Shown: piece by piece, positions 42,730 through 50,749 of the stretch
How the letters are laid out: the number at the start of each line of letters is the position of its first letter
Position numbering within the stretch: position 1 is the stretch's first letter
Source of the DNA: Scandinavium ludwigii_A
Lineage (GTDB): Bacteria > Pseudomonadota > Gammaproteobacteria > Enterobacterales > Enterobacteriaceae
Reading direction: 5' to 3'
DNA length: 64,000 nucleotides
NCBI GenBank assembly: GCA_050516505.1
Contig: CP191518.1
Coordinates: forward strand, 682,001 to 746,000
Position numbers and translations under genes: made by a program
Notes under the pieces: model-generated
The model's database searches: none
Told to the model about the DNA's origin: nothing
What the model saw: the letters and a program-made list of their open reading frames with translations, nothing else

Positions 42730-43146
42730 TCAGAATCCCTGCTCGAAAAAGCTTTCCAGAATCACCACCGCAGAGGCGGAATCCACTTTACCTTTGTTCA
42801 GCGCCCGGTAACCGCCGTGCTCGAACAGGCCAGCGCGGGCTTCTACGGTGCTCAAACGCTCATCGTGAAGGATGATTTTCACGCCGAAGCGACCGTGAAT
42901 TTTATTGGCAAAATTACGCGCGCGTGCGGTCAGCGGCTGCTCTGTGCCGTCCATGTTCAACGGCAGGCCAACCACCACGGCTTCCGGTTGCCACTCTTTG
43001 AGTATCTTCTCGATGGCGTTCCAGTCCGGCGTGCCGTCCTGCGCTTTTAGCGCGCCAAGAGGACGCGCGGTGCCCGTCACGCGTTGCCCGACTGCGACCC
43101 CAATGCTGCGGGTGCCGAAATCAATACCAATCAGTGTTCCGCTCAT
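42730..43146 (-). CDS. ruvX: YqgF/RuvX, Holliday-junction resolvase-like 16S rRNA processing protein
   Basis: RNase H-fold protein of 138 residues (E. coli length), also called yqgF, needed for 5'-end processing of 16S rRNA. The first strand with the catalytic Asp is GIDFGTRSIGVAVG. The family motif VVGLPLNMDGTEQPLT and LHDERLSTVEA follow. It is coupled to yqgE by a one-base overlap. Confidence 0.96.
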   Translation of the reverse strand: MSGTLIGIDFGTRSIGVAVGQRVTGTARPLGALKAQDGTPDWNAIEKILKEWQPEAVVVGLPLNMDGTEQPLTARARNFANKIHGRFGVKIILHDERLSTVEARAGLFEHGGYRALNKGKVDSASAVVILESFFEQGF

Positions 43147-43709
43147 CAGGCGTGTCCCGCCACGCCAGGCATGGTCTGAATATCAATGCCAATCAGACGA
43201 GCCGCGTCGCGCCAGCGATCGGCAATCGGCGTTTTGAACAGAATGTTGAGATCGGCCGGGGCGGTTAGCCACGCATTTTCCAGGATTTCCTGCTCAAGCT
43301 GGCCCTTTTCCCAGGAAGAATAACCCAGCGCGACCAGTACTTCCGACGGCTGTTCGGTGGTACCGAGCGTTTCAAGCACGTCGCGAGAGGTGGTGATCAC
43401 CGTGTTATCAGAAATGCGAATGCTCGAGGCGAACGACGAAGGAGGCGTGTGCAGGATAAAACCACGGTCTTCCGCAAGTGGGCCACCCAACATCACCGGT
43501 TTGTCGAGGCGGATCTCCGGATCGCGTGGATCAGGGGTAATTTTCAGCTTTTCCAGAATCCCTTCAACCTTCAGATTTTCCATCGGTTTATTGATGATGA
43601 TTCCCATCGCACCGTCGTCATTGTATTCACAAATGTAGATCACGGCGCGGCGAAACATCGGGTCCTGGAGAGCAGGCATGGCAATAAGAAAGTGGTGCTG
43701 TAAATTCAT
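43146..43709 (-). CDS. yqgE: DUF179 family protein YqgE
   Basis: Conserved 187-residue protein of unknown function, same length as in E. coli. It starts MNLQHHFLIAMPALQDPMF and has the family stretches GIIINKPMENLKVEGIL and LGYSSWEKGQLEQEI. It lies upstream of ruvX in the same operon, and gshB precedes it by 106 bp on the same strand. Confidence 0.96.
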   Translation of the reverse strand: MNLQHHFLIAMPALQDPMFRRAVIYICEYNDDGAMGIIINKPMENLKVEGILEKLKITPDPRDPEIRLDKPVMLGGPLAEDRGFILHTPPSSFASSIRISDNTVITTSRDVLETLGTTEQPSEVLVALGYSSWEKGQLEQEILENAWLTAPADLNILFKTPIADRWRDAARLIGIDIQTMPGVAGHA

Positions 43710-43783
43710 TGTCAGAGGTTCTGTTTCCTGGTTTAAAAAGCAACAACGGCCAGTATGCGGGCAAACCAGGGCGCTGTCGAGTG

Positions 43784-43806
43784 AAGGCGGGATTGCTCCC
43801 GCCTTT
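43784..43806 (-). terminator. hairpin after gshB
   Basis: AAGGCGGGA, loop TTGC, TCCCGCCTT: a perfect nine-base stem 10 bp after the gshB stop. On the minus strand no long T-run follows, so termination may be partial and yqgE-ruvX may receive read-through. Confidence 0.5.
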
Positions 43807-43815
43807 GGTCGCGGC

Positions 43816-44763
43816 TTACTTACCCAGACGCTTTTCGATTGCGTCCATCAGCATGCCGGTGATGGAGACAGGGAATTCGGCTTCGATTTCGCGAATGCAG
43901 GTCGGGCTGGTGACGTTAATTTCCGTCAGGCGATCGCCGATGATGTCGAGGCCCACGAAAATCAGGCCTTTTTCCTTCAGCGTCGGGGCCACTTTGCGGG
44001 CGATTTCCCAGTCGCTTTCAGACAGCGGACGCGGTTCGCCACGACCACCTGCGGCTAAGTTACCGCGGGTTTCACCGCCCTGAGGAATACGCGCCAGGCA
44101 GTACGGCACCGGTTCGCCGTCAACCACCAGCACGCGCTTATCGCCGTCTTTGATCGCCGGAATGTAGTTCTGCGCCATGCAATAACGATTGCCAAGCTCG
44201 GTCAGGGTTTCAGCGATGACGCCCAGGTTCGGGTCGCCTTGCTTCACGCGGAAAATCGATGCGCCGCCCATACCGTCCAGCGGCTTGAGGATGATGTCGC
44301 CATGCTTTTCCCAGAACGCTTTCAGCTGTGCCTTGTTGCGGGTCACCAGCGTTTCCGGCGTCAGGTCGGCAAACCAGGCGGTGAACAGCTTTTCGTTACA
44401 GTCGCGCAGGCTCTGCGGTTTGTTAACGATCAGCGTGCCTTTCTCTTCTGCGCGCTCAAGGATGTAGGTCGCGTAGATGTATTCGGTATCGAACGGCGGA
44501 TCTTTACGCATCAGGATGACATCCAGATCGGCCAGCGCCAGATCCTGTTCACCGTTGAAGGTATACCAGCCGTCATAGTTCTGCTCAACGCTCAGCAGAC
44601 GCGTTTGCGCCCGCGCTTCGCCGTTGTTCAGATAAAGATCGTTCATCTCCATATAGTGGAGTTCGTAACCACGACGCTGCGCTTCCAGCAGCATAGCGAA
44701 GCTGGAATCTTTCTTGATGTTGATCTTCGCGATGGGGTCCATCACGATGCCGAGCTTGATCAT
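43816..44763 (-). CDS. gshB: glutathione synthetase
   Basis: ATP-grasp enzyme that joins gamma-glutamylcysteine and glycine, the last step of glutathione synthesis. It has 315 residues (316 in E. coli). Clear motifs are MIKLGIVMDPIAKINIKKDS at the start, DVILMRKDPPFDTEYIYAT, LKPLDGMGGASIFRV and the ATP/Mg site GLDIIGDRLTEINVTSPT. It lies 24 bp after rsmE on the same strand. Confidence 0.97.
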   Translation of the reverse strand: MIKLGIVMDPIAKINIKKDSSFAMLLEAQRRGYELHYMEMNDLYLNNGEARAQTRLLSVEQNYDGWYTFNGEQDLALADLDVILMRKDPPFDTEYIYATYILERAEEKGTLIVNKPQSLRDCNEKLFTAWFADLTPETLVTRNKAQLKAFWEKHGDIILKPLDGMGGASIFRVKQGDPNLGVIAETLTELGNRYCMAQNYIPAIKDGDKRVLVVDGEPVPYCLARIPQGGETRGNLAAGGRGEPRPLSESDWEIARKVAPTLKEKGLIFVGLDIIGDRLTEINVTSPTCIREIEAEFPVSITGMLMDAIEKRLGK

Positions 44764-44787
44764 TACTCTTCTCCTGTAACGCGAGTA

Positions 44788-45519
44788 TTAGCCCAGATCG
44801 CCAAAACGCACCTGAAGCGCGGTAATGGCGGTGAGCGCAGTGGTCTCAGTACGCAGAACGCGAGGTCCCAACAGAATATCAGTAAACGCATAGCGGGCAG
44901 TCATGGCAATTTCATCTGCCGATAATCCGCCTTCCGGGCCGATGAGCAAGCGCACGCGCTCAACGGGCTGCGGCAGCGTGTTGATGCTGGCGCTGGCGCG
45001 CGGATGCAGGTTGAGTTTCAGCCCGCTTTCTTCTTCTGCGCACCACTGTTCCAGCGTCATCGCCGGGCGAATTTCCGGGACGACATTGCGTCCGGATTGT
45101 TCACAGGCGGCGATGGCGATTTTCTGCCACTGCTGGAGCTTCTTGTTCAGTCGTTCAGCATCCAGTTTAACGCCACAGCGCTCGGAAAAGAGTGGCGTAA
45201 TGAGGCTTACACCAAGTTCGATCGATTTCTGGATGGTGAATTCCATTTTTTCACCGCGCGACATCACCTGGCCAAGGTGAATGTGCAGTGGCGATTCACG
45301 ATCGTCGGTCTCGGCGTTCAACACATTAACCCGCACGCTTTTTTTATCGGCCTGAATGATTTCGGCTTCAAATACCTGGTTGCTGCCGTCAAACAGTTCA
45401 ATGGCCTGGCCGGTACTCATGCGCAGTACGCGTCCCACGTGATTGGCAGCGTCTTCGCTCAGGGCAATCTCGCTGCCAGCGGTTATAAACTCAGGGTGAT
45501 AGATGCGGGGAATGCGCAT
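44788..45519 (-). CDS. rsmE: 16S rRNA (uracil-1498-N3)-methyltransferase
   Basis: SPOUT-class methyltransferase that makes m3U1498 in 16S rRNA. The 243 residues match E. coli. It starts MRIPRIYHPEF. The SAM-binding trefoil knot is recognisable as LLIGPEGGLSADEIAM and ILLGPRVLRTETTALTAITA. It is followed by gshB on the same strand; endA precedes it by 20 bp. Confidence 0.97.
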   Translation of the reverse strand: MRIPRIYHPEFITAGSEIALSEDAANHVGRVLRMSTGQAIELFDGSNQVFEAEIIQADKKSVRVNVLNAETDDRESPLHIHLGQVMSRGEKMEFTIQKSIELGVSLITPLFSERCGVKLDAERLNKKLQQWQKIAIAACEQSGRNVVPEIRPAMTLEQWCAEEESGLKLNLHPRASASINTLPQPVERVRLLIGPEGGLSADEIAMTARYAFTDILLGPRVLRTETTALTAITALQVRFGDLG

Positions 45520-45539
45520 AGTCTCAGGATTTCCGGATA

Positions 45540-46274
45540 TCAGTTAACGTTTGACGCTAGTGTAGGGTAGCTCTTTTGCGCCTGGCAAGCCTGCTGGACG
45601 TAAGGGTTGTGATTCCCTTGTACCTTGGCGATGCGCTCGTCGCGCGTACACTCCCAGGCGGTGACCGGATACAGCTTGTCCCAGGCGGTGAAGAGCTGTG
45701 TTTGCTGACGAGAAAGCGGGAGTTTGTACTGGTCGCGCATATAGAAGTAGGTACGGGCGATGGCACCGCGTGCACGCGCCGGCGGTTCGGCAATTTTATC
45801 TTTAAAATCGACCTTCATCGAACACTGGCCGTACTGGCCTTCACCGCCGTTCCACTGGCTGTACATAAAGTTGTTACGATCGCCGTTCACTTCGCCAACC
45901 GCGGGTTGCAGATTATGCATGTCGCTTTCGATTTTGCGGTACACCGGATCTTTGGCGCAGTTTTTACGTCCGCCATCCTGCCAGCACTGCATCAGATGAC
46001 CGAACTGCCAGGCGGGCATCACGTGTTCCCATTCGACGCGGCTGGCGCGGGTTTCATTTTTACGCACTTTATAACCGCAGGATTCCAGGTCGATAACGCC
46101 TTTTTTGCCCTGCCAGTTGATTTTGCAGCCACAGTAAAAATCGCCGGGAACATCCGCATTGACCTTCACGCCTGCGGTTTTTGCCTGTGAAAAACTGTGG
46201 ATACCGTCGGCCAATGCCTGGCCAGAAAGGGCAGTGGCAAAAAAAGCCAACGCCAGAAGATATTTGCGGGACAT
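45540..46274 (-). CDS. endA: DNA-specific endonuclease I
   Basis: Periplasmic nonspecific double-strand DNase. ATG 46274 (MSRKYLLALAFFATALSGQA) starts a typical signal peptide cleaved near ALA-DGIHSF, giving 244 residues (235 in E. coli). The beta-beta-alpha metal nuclease region reads RASRVEWEHVMPAWQFGH with the catalytic His, and NLQPAVGEVNGDRNNF follows. Several Cys pairs fit the known redox-sensitive enzyme. Confidence 0.95.
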   Translation of the reverse strand: MSRKYLLALAFFATALSGQALADGIHSFSQAKTAGVKVNADVPGDFYCGCKINWQGKKGVIDLESCGYKVRKNETRASRVEWEHVMPAWQFGHLMQCWQDGGRKNCAKDPVYRKIESDMHNLQPAVGEVNGDRNNFMYSQWNGGEGQYGQCSMKVDFKDKIAEPPARARGAIARTYFYMRDQYKLPLSRQQTQLFTAWDKLYPVTAWECTRDERIAKVQGNHNPYVQQACQAQKSYPTLASNVN

Positions 46275-46369
46275 CACGAACTCCGTGTCAAAACGAGCCC
46301 GCAACGTAGCGAATGCTGTTGCCAGATGCAATCAGCTAGATCAGAAAAACTTCCAGTAAATTCCGAAGG

Positions 46370-46870
46370 TTACTTTTCAGCCACCAGAGGATCGCCGCAG
46401 TGCACGCAACGATAAACCGCTTCGCCGCGCAGAACGCGATTGTGACGGCGCACGGTGAGTTGATGTTGCTGACAGCCGCAGCGATAGGGGAAGGTGTTTT
46501 TGCGTACGGACTCCAGCTCGAACTGATGCGTGCGGCGGGCGGGAACGCCGAGCACGCTCTCCATCATCCACTTCCACTCTTTACCGTGCGGGGCCACGCG
46601 GCCGAAGCGTTTCCAGACCAGCAAATGCGCCAGTTCATGCGGTACGACTTCATCGATAAACGCCTGCTGATTTTCCATCAACAGCACGGGGTTAAGGCGG
46701 ATTTCATAGCTTTCCAGCCAGGCGGTGCCAGCGGAGGTGCCGCGCTGTTGCCAGGTCAGTTTCGGCTCAGGGTATTCACGGCCGAGCTTCAGATTCGCCT
46801 GGGCGAGTTTTTCCCGCAGGCTGCGCATAACGGCTTGCTGAATGGCGATGGGGAGGCGAGGGGTTTTCAT
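46370..46870 (-). CDS. sprT: SprT family zinc metalloprotease-like protein
   Basis: SprT-like protein of 166 residues from ATG 46870 (MKTPRLPIAIQQAVM), matching E. coli (165). The zinc motif HExxH is visible in VVPHELAHLLVWKRF, with further ligand region APHGKEWKWMM. A C-terminal zinc ribbon has C-x-C (RCGCQQ) and CVHCGD. The role is unproven; eukaryotic relatives (Spartan) degrade DNA-protein crosslinks. Confidence 0.94.
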   Translation of the reverse strand: MKTPRLPIAIQQAVMRSLREKLAQANLKLGREYPEPKLTWQQRGTSAGTAWLESYEIRLNPVLLMENQQAFIDEVVPHELAHLLVWKRFGRVAPHGKEWKWMMESVLGVPARRTHQFELESVRKNTFPYRCGCQQHQLTVRRHNRVLRGEAVYRCVHCGDPLVAEK

Positions 46871-46940
46871 AACGCAGCAGGATAGAGGAAGCGGAGGTAA
46901 AAGCAAAACGGCAATCCAATGATTGCCGTTTTTAGTGTTT

Positions 46941-46982
46941 ACTCCCTCTCCCCGTGGGAGAGGGCCGGGGTGAGGGCATCAG
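46941..46982. repeat. CCCTCTCCC-type palindromic repeat, copy 6
   Basis: CTCCCTCTCCCCGTGGGAGA continuing GGGCCGGGGTGAGGGCATC. It lies just downstream of galP, between galP and sprT on the same strand. Confidence 0.75.
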
Positions 46983-46991
46983 GCCGCTCGA

Positions 46992-48389
46992 TCATGAGTT
47001 ATGCGCACCAATCTCGCGCAGACGACGGCCTTTCATCAGGTTGCGTTCGATGTGTTCCAGCGACACGTGTTTGGTTTCTGGAACCAGCCACAGAGTCAGG
47101 ACGATGAAGAGCAGGTTCAGCCCGCCGTATACCCAGAAGGTATTGGCGTTGCCGAGCGAGTTCAGCATGGTCAGGAAGGTTGCACCGACAATCATGTTGG
47201 CAATCCAGTTGGTCGCGGTAGAGCAGGTGATACCGAAATCACGCCCTTTCAGCGGCTGGATTTCCGAGCACAGAACCCAAATCAGCGGACCGGCGCTCAT
47301 GGCGAAACCAACGATAAACATCAGCAGCATACCAACAGCAAAGTACTGCGCGCTCGGGGTATGGATGCCGTTGTGCATCATGGTACCCAGCACGCCCATA
47401 CCGACCGCCATCACCAGGAAGCCCAGTACCAGCGTCGGTTTACGACCCCATCTGTCCACCAAACCGATAGCAATAAAGGTCGCCAGCACGTTGGTCAGAC
47501 CGACGATAACTGTGCCCCACATCTGTTCGGTGGTGTTGGTGTAACCCGCCAGTTCGAAGATTTTCGGCGCGTAGTACATGATGACATTCATCCCGGTGAA
47601 CTGCTGCATGACCTGCAACAGTACGCCGAGGAACACCGCGCGGCGGAAGTTACTGTTTTCTTTAAACAGCGCCCAGCCGGACTGTTTGATCTTCAGGCTT
47701 TCGCGGATCTCTTCCAGCTCCTGTTTCGCTTCGGCACTGGTATCACGCAGGCGTTGCAGGACGCGTTCGGCATCGTTGAAGCGACGTTTAGCGGCATACC
47801 AGCGTGGGCTATCCGGCAGGAAGAACACACCAATCAGCAGCAGGACGGCAGGGATGATGATAACGCCGAGCATCCAGCGCCATGCGCCGCTATAACTGAA
47901 CGCCGTATCGGACAGATAGGCCGCGAGAATACCGATGGTAATCATCAGCTGATACATCGAAATCATGCTGCCGCGAATTTTCTCGGGCGCGATTTCAGAC
48001 AGGTAAAGCGGCGCGGTATAAGACGCAACGCCGACCGCGAGGCCGAGCAGTACGCGTGACATTAGCAGTATTTCTACGTTCGGCGCAGCAGCGGAGCACA
48101 GCGATCCGAGCACGAACAGAACCGCACCAATCATGAGGCTCTTTTTACGCCCAAGACGATAGGAGAGCCAGCCGCTGCCGACGGCACCGACCGCGGCACC
48201 GAACATCATCGAGCTGACGACCCATTCCTGAGTGTGTGAGTCAATCTGGAAATCATGGGCGATAAACGGCAGCGCGCCGGCAATCACACCGATATCAAGA
48301 CCGAACAGTAATCCCGCCAGGGCTGCGAGAAAACAGACAAAGAACGTGATGGCCTTGTTGGAATATCCCTGTTTTTTATTGTCAGGCAT
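46992..48389 (-). CDS. galP: galactose:proton symporter
   Basis: Major-facilitator sugar transporter in the inner membrane, for galactose and glucose. ATG 48389 (MPDNKKQGYSNKAITFFV) gives 465 residues (464 in E. coli). Twelve helices and the sugar-porter motifs GRKKSLMIG, PESPRW-like PDSPRWYAAKRR, QQFTGMNVIMYYAPK and PETKHVSLEHIE are present. A GalR/GalS-type operator and a perfect CRP consensus lie upstream. Confidence 0.96.
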   Translation of the reverse strand: MPDNKKQGYSNKAITFFVCFLAALAGLLFGLDIGVIAGALPFIAHDFQIDSHTQEWVVSSMMFGAAVGAVGSGWLSYRLGRKKSLMIGAVLFVLGSLCSAAAPNVEILLMSRVLLGLAVGVASYTAPLYLSEIAPEKIRGSMISMYQLMITIGILAAYLSDTAFSYSGAWRWMLGVIIIPAVLLLIGVFFLPDSPRWYAAKRRFNDAERVLQRLRDTSAEAKQELEEIRESLKIKQSGWALFKENSNFRRAVFLGVLLQVMQQFTGMNVIMYYAPKIFELAGYTNTTEQMWGTVIVGLTNVLATFIAIGLVDRWGRKPTLVLGFLVMAVGMGVLGTMMHNGIHTPSAQYFAVGMLLMFIVGFAMSAGPLIWVLCSEIQPLKGRDFGITCSTATNWIANMIVGATFLTMLNSLGNANTFWVYGGLNLLFIVLTLWLVPETKHVSLEHIERNLMKGRRLREIGAHNS

Positions 48390-48454
48390 TATGCCCTCCA
48401 GTTGGGTTATTAGTCTTATCAATGTAAAGGTTAGGTTAGGAGGACGTGAAAAGA

Positions 48455-48470
48455 TGTGAGATAAATCACA
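48455..48470 (-). promoter_or_regulatory. CRP site upstream of galP
   Basis: TGTGA-GATAAA-TCACA, a perfect match to both half-sites, 66-81 bp before the galP start. This agrees with catabolite control of galP. Confidence 0.75.
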
Positions 48471-48473
48471 TTG

Positions 48474-48489
48474 GTGTAATCGATTACAC
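48474..48489 (-). promoter_or_regulatory. GalR/GalS operator of galP
   Basis: GTGTAATCGATTACAC is a perfect 16-bp palindrome matching the GalR/GalS consensus GTGTAAnCGnTTACAC. It lies four bases beyond the CRP site. A second, weaker copy, ATGTAATCGCTTTCAT, is at 48657-48672 and could allow looping. Confidence 0.75.
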
Positions 48490-48746
48490 TATTGTCATGT
48501 TATGTAAGTTAGATAACTTATTATAAATCATGAAGATAGATGTTATGGTGGGGCGGTAAAAAAACTAAATTTCAGACTTACCTGAAATAAAATGTAACAG
48601 CAGACAATGTTTCATCATGCAAAGCGAATATTCTCAAAAATAAGCAATGAATCCACATGTAATCGCTTTCATTAAAAAGATGTCAGAGAATTTTAGTATA
48701 GACAGAGCGGGAGAAGGGCGACGGAGTTTTGTGCAGGCAGAAATAC

Positions 48747-48775
48747 AAAAGGCCAGCACGAGGCTGGCCTTTGAA
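48747..48775 (-). terminator. Rho-independent terminator of metK
   Basis: On the minus strand: AAAGGCCAGC, CTCG loop, TGCTGGCCTTTTG. It starts about 17 bp after the metK stop. Confidence 0.85.
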
Positions 48776-48791
48776 GGGAGAAAGCAACGGT

Positions 48792-49946
48792 TTATTTCAG
48801 ACCGGCAGCTTCACGCAGCACGTCGGCTTTGTCGGTTTTTTCCCATGGGAAATGTTCGCGACCAAAGTGACCGTATGCAGCGGTTTCTTTGTAGATTGGG
48901 TGCAGCAGATCCAGCATCTGAATCAGGCCGTACGGACGCAGGTCGAAGAACTCGCGTACCAGCAGGGTCAGTTGCTCAGTCGGTACTTTTTCAGTGCCGA
49001 AGGTTTCGACCATGATAGAGGTCGGTTCTGCAACGCCGATAGCGTAGGACACCTGAATCTCACAACGGTCAGCCAGGCCAGCAGCAACGATGTTTTTCGC
49101 GACATAACGTGCCGCGTACGCTGCTGAACGGTCAACTTTAGACGGATCTTTACCAGAGAACGCGCCGCCACCGTGACGCGCCATGCCGCCGTAGGTATCA
49201 ACGATGATCTTACGACCGGTCAGACCGCAGTCGCCCATTGGGCCGCCGATAACGAAGCGTCCGGTTGGGTTGATGAAGAATTTGGTCGCGCTGTTCAGCC
49301 ACTCAGTCGGCAGAACTGGCTTAATGATTTCTTCCATCACTGCTTCCTGCAGAGATTTCTGATCGATATCTTCAGCGTGCTGTGTAGACAGGACGACCGC
49401 ATCGATGCCGACGATTTTGCCGTCGTCATACTGGAAGGTCACCTGGCTTTTAGCATCCGGACGCAGCCACGGCAGGCTACCGTTTTTACGCACTTCAGCC
49501 TGACGCTGCACCAGACGGTGTGCGTAGGTAATTGGCGCTGGCATCAGCACGTCGGTTTCGTTGGTCGCGTAGCCAAACATCAGGCCCTGGTCGCCTGCAC
49601 CCTGCTCAAGCGGGTCAGCACGGTCAACGCCCTGGTTGATATCCGGAGACTGCTTACCAATCGCGCTCAGCACTGCGCAAGAATTGGCATCAAAGCCCAT
49701 ATCGGAATGCACATAGCCAATTTCGCGTACCGTGTTACGGGTGATCTCTTCGATATCAACCCACGCGCTGGTGGTGATTTCACCCCCAACCATTACCATG
49801 CCGGTTTTAACGTAAGTTTCGCAAGCAACGCGCGCTTTAGGATCCTGCTCGAGGATCGCATCGAGTACGGCATCGGAGATTTGGTCAGCAATTTTGTCTG
49901 GATGCCCTTCAGATACGGACTCGGACGTAAAGAGGTGTTTTGCCAT
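48792..49946 (-). CDS. metK: S-adenosylmethionine synthetase
   Basis: Makes SAM from methionine and ATP; essential and cytosolic. The 384 residues match E. coli. Visible motifs are FTSESVSEGHPDKIADQISD at the start, GAGDQGLMFGYA and the phosphate-loop GGGAFSGKDPSKVDRSAAYA. Possible MetJ boxes lie about 120-145 bp upstream. The gene has its own terminator and is divergent from yqgB-speA. Confidence 0.97.
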   Translation of the reverse strand: MAKHLFTSESVSEGHPDKIADQISDAVLDAILEQDPKARVACETYVKTGMVMVGGEITTSAWVDIEEITRNTVREIGYVHSDMGFDANSCAVLSAIGKQSPDINQGVDRADPLEQGAGDQGLMFGYATNETDVLMPAPITYAHRLVQRQAEVRKNGSLPWLRPDAKSQVTFQYDDGKIVGIDAVVLSTQHAEDIDQKSLQEAVMEEIIKPVLPTEWLNSATKFFINPTGRFVIGGPMGDCGLTGRKIIVDTYGGMARHGGGAFSGKDPSKVDRSAAYAARYVAKNIVAAGLADRCEIQVSYAIGVAEPTSIMVETFGTEKVPTEQLTLLVREFFDLRPYGLIQMLDLLHPIYKETAAYGHFGREHFPWEKTDKADVLREAAGLK

Positions 49947-50065
49947 GTTTTATTTCACCTGGAAAGAATTTGGTTAGCGCAAACTGTTGTAGATAAAGAC
50001 TTTGATAGACGTTTCGACCAAAGGCTGCAGGTAAACCTACTGACAGTCTGGGTGTTAATCAGTAT

Positions 50066-50089
50066 AGATGGATTAACATCTGGATGGCT
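50066..50089 (-). promoter_or_regulatory. possible MetJ boxes upstream of metK
   Basis: Three consecutive 8-mers AGATGGAT, TAACATCT and GGATGGCT each match the met-box AGACGTCT at about half to two thirds of positions. metK is repressed by MetJ in E. coli, which raises the prior, but the matches are weak. Confidence 0.45.
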
Positions 50090-50203
50090 ATTTTAGGTCA
50101 GATATTCGCCCGATTTCCAGTTTTTTTTGAGATAGGTCTCATCTGAGTCGCTTTTGTACTGGAAATTTTTCCTGACAGCGGTGGAAGAGTGCGCATTTTT
50201 ATT

Positions 50204-50232
50204 TTGCTTTTTAAGACGGTTCTCGGTATAAA
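50204..50232 (+). promoter_or_regulatory. candidate sigma-70 promoter of the yqgB-speA transcript
   Basis: TTGCTT, 17-bp spacer, TATAAA, followed by a GC-rich discriminator (ACGCCGCGCGCGG). Transcription would start near 50240 and leave a leader of about 500 bases ahead of speA. Confidence 0.5.
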
Positions 50233-50239
50233 ACGCCGC

Positions 50240-50602
50240 GCGCGGCTCTCCTAAAAAGCGCACGACGAAATCCGTCGTGTCGCCACTTCCAGCCGGGTTA
50301 AGCAGTGTAATTTTTGGCTTTGGCTTGTCGCTGGCCCCGAAGGGTTGGCGTGGAGGTGATACGACATAATGAACCAGCGTTTTTTGCAGACTCAGTCATG
50401 CCATTCAGGCGTGCGTTTATACCCCTCAACCTTTTTCTCTTCGATAAATACCTGCCGAAGTTATTCCCATTCGGGCATATCTCAGGACTCCAGGGCTGGC
50501 AAAGCGCTGTGATGACGGGACTTGGTCGCTCCTGTTCGTAAGGGGTTTTCTCGTGGTTTCTCCGGCGGTCCTACAAACCCCGGGCCTATGTTTTACAATG
50601 AT
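50240..50602 (+). other. long 5' leader of yqgB-speA
   Basis: There is no gene that I can support between the candidate promoter and yqgB. The leader holds a 7-bp hairpin (CACGACG at 50261-50267, CGTCGTG at 50273-50279). The segment GCTTGTCGCTGGCCCCGAAG at 50323-50342 resembles part of the tRNA-Phe repeat spacer at about 24845. A 75-codon frame starting at TTG 50314 exists but has no clear ribosome site. Confidence 0.4.
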
Positions 50603-50749
50603 ATGAACATGAAACCGGTCGCGCAGGCGAACGTTCAGCATACTCTGCTGGAACCGACGGCTGTTTATGGGTTGTTATCGCTTTATAACATTGCGATAGT
50701 AGTCAACTGTTTTACACTTTCGACAACATTTGAGGTTCGCTATGTCTGA
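50603..50749 (+). CDS. yqgB: small protein YqgB
   Basis: A 48-residue protein matching the E. coli YqgB text (MNMKPVAQ... VYGLLSLYN... IAIVVNCFTL). The start at 50603 gives the same N-terminal length as E. coli. No good ribosome site is seen, and the C-terminus extends slightly further, so its stop overlaps the speA start by eight bases. The function is not established; its place suggests a leader or co-expressed role for speA. Confidence 0.75.
   Translation: MNMKPVAQANVQHTLLEPTAVYGLLSLYNIAIVVNCFTLSTTFEVRYV

Noticed and set aside
50314..50541. 75-codon open frame in the speA leader
   Set aside because: It starts at TTG without a visible ribosome site, and I cannot match it confidently to a known small protein; it is mentioned under the leader only.
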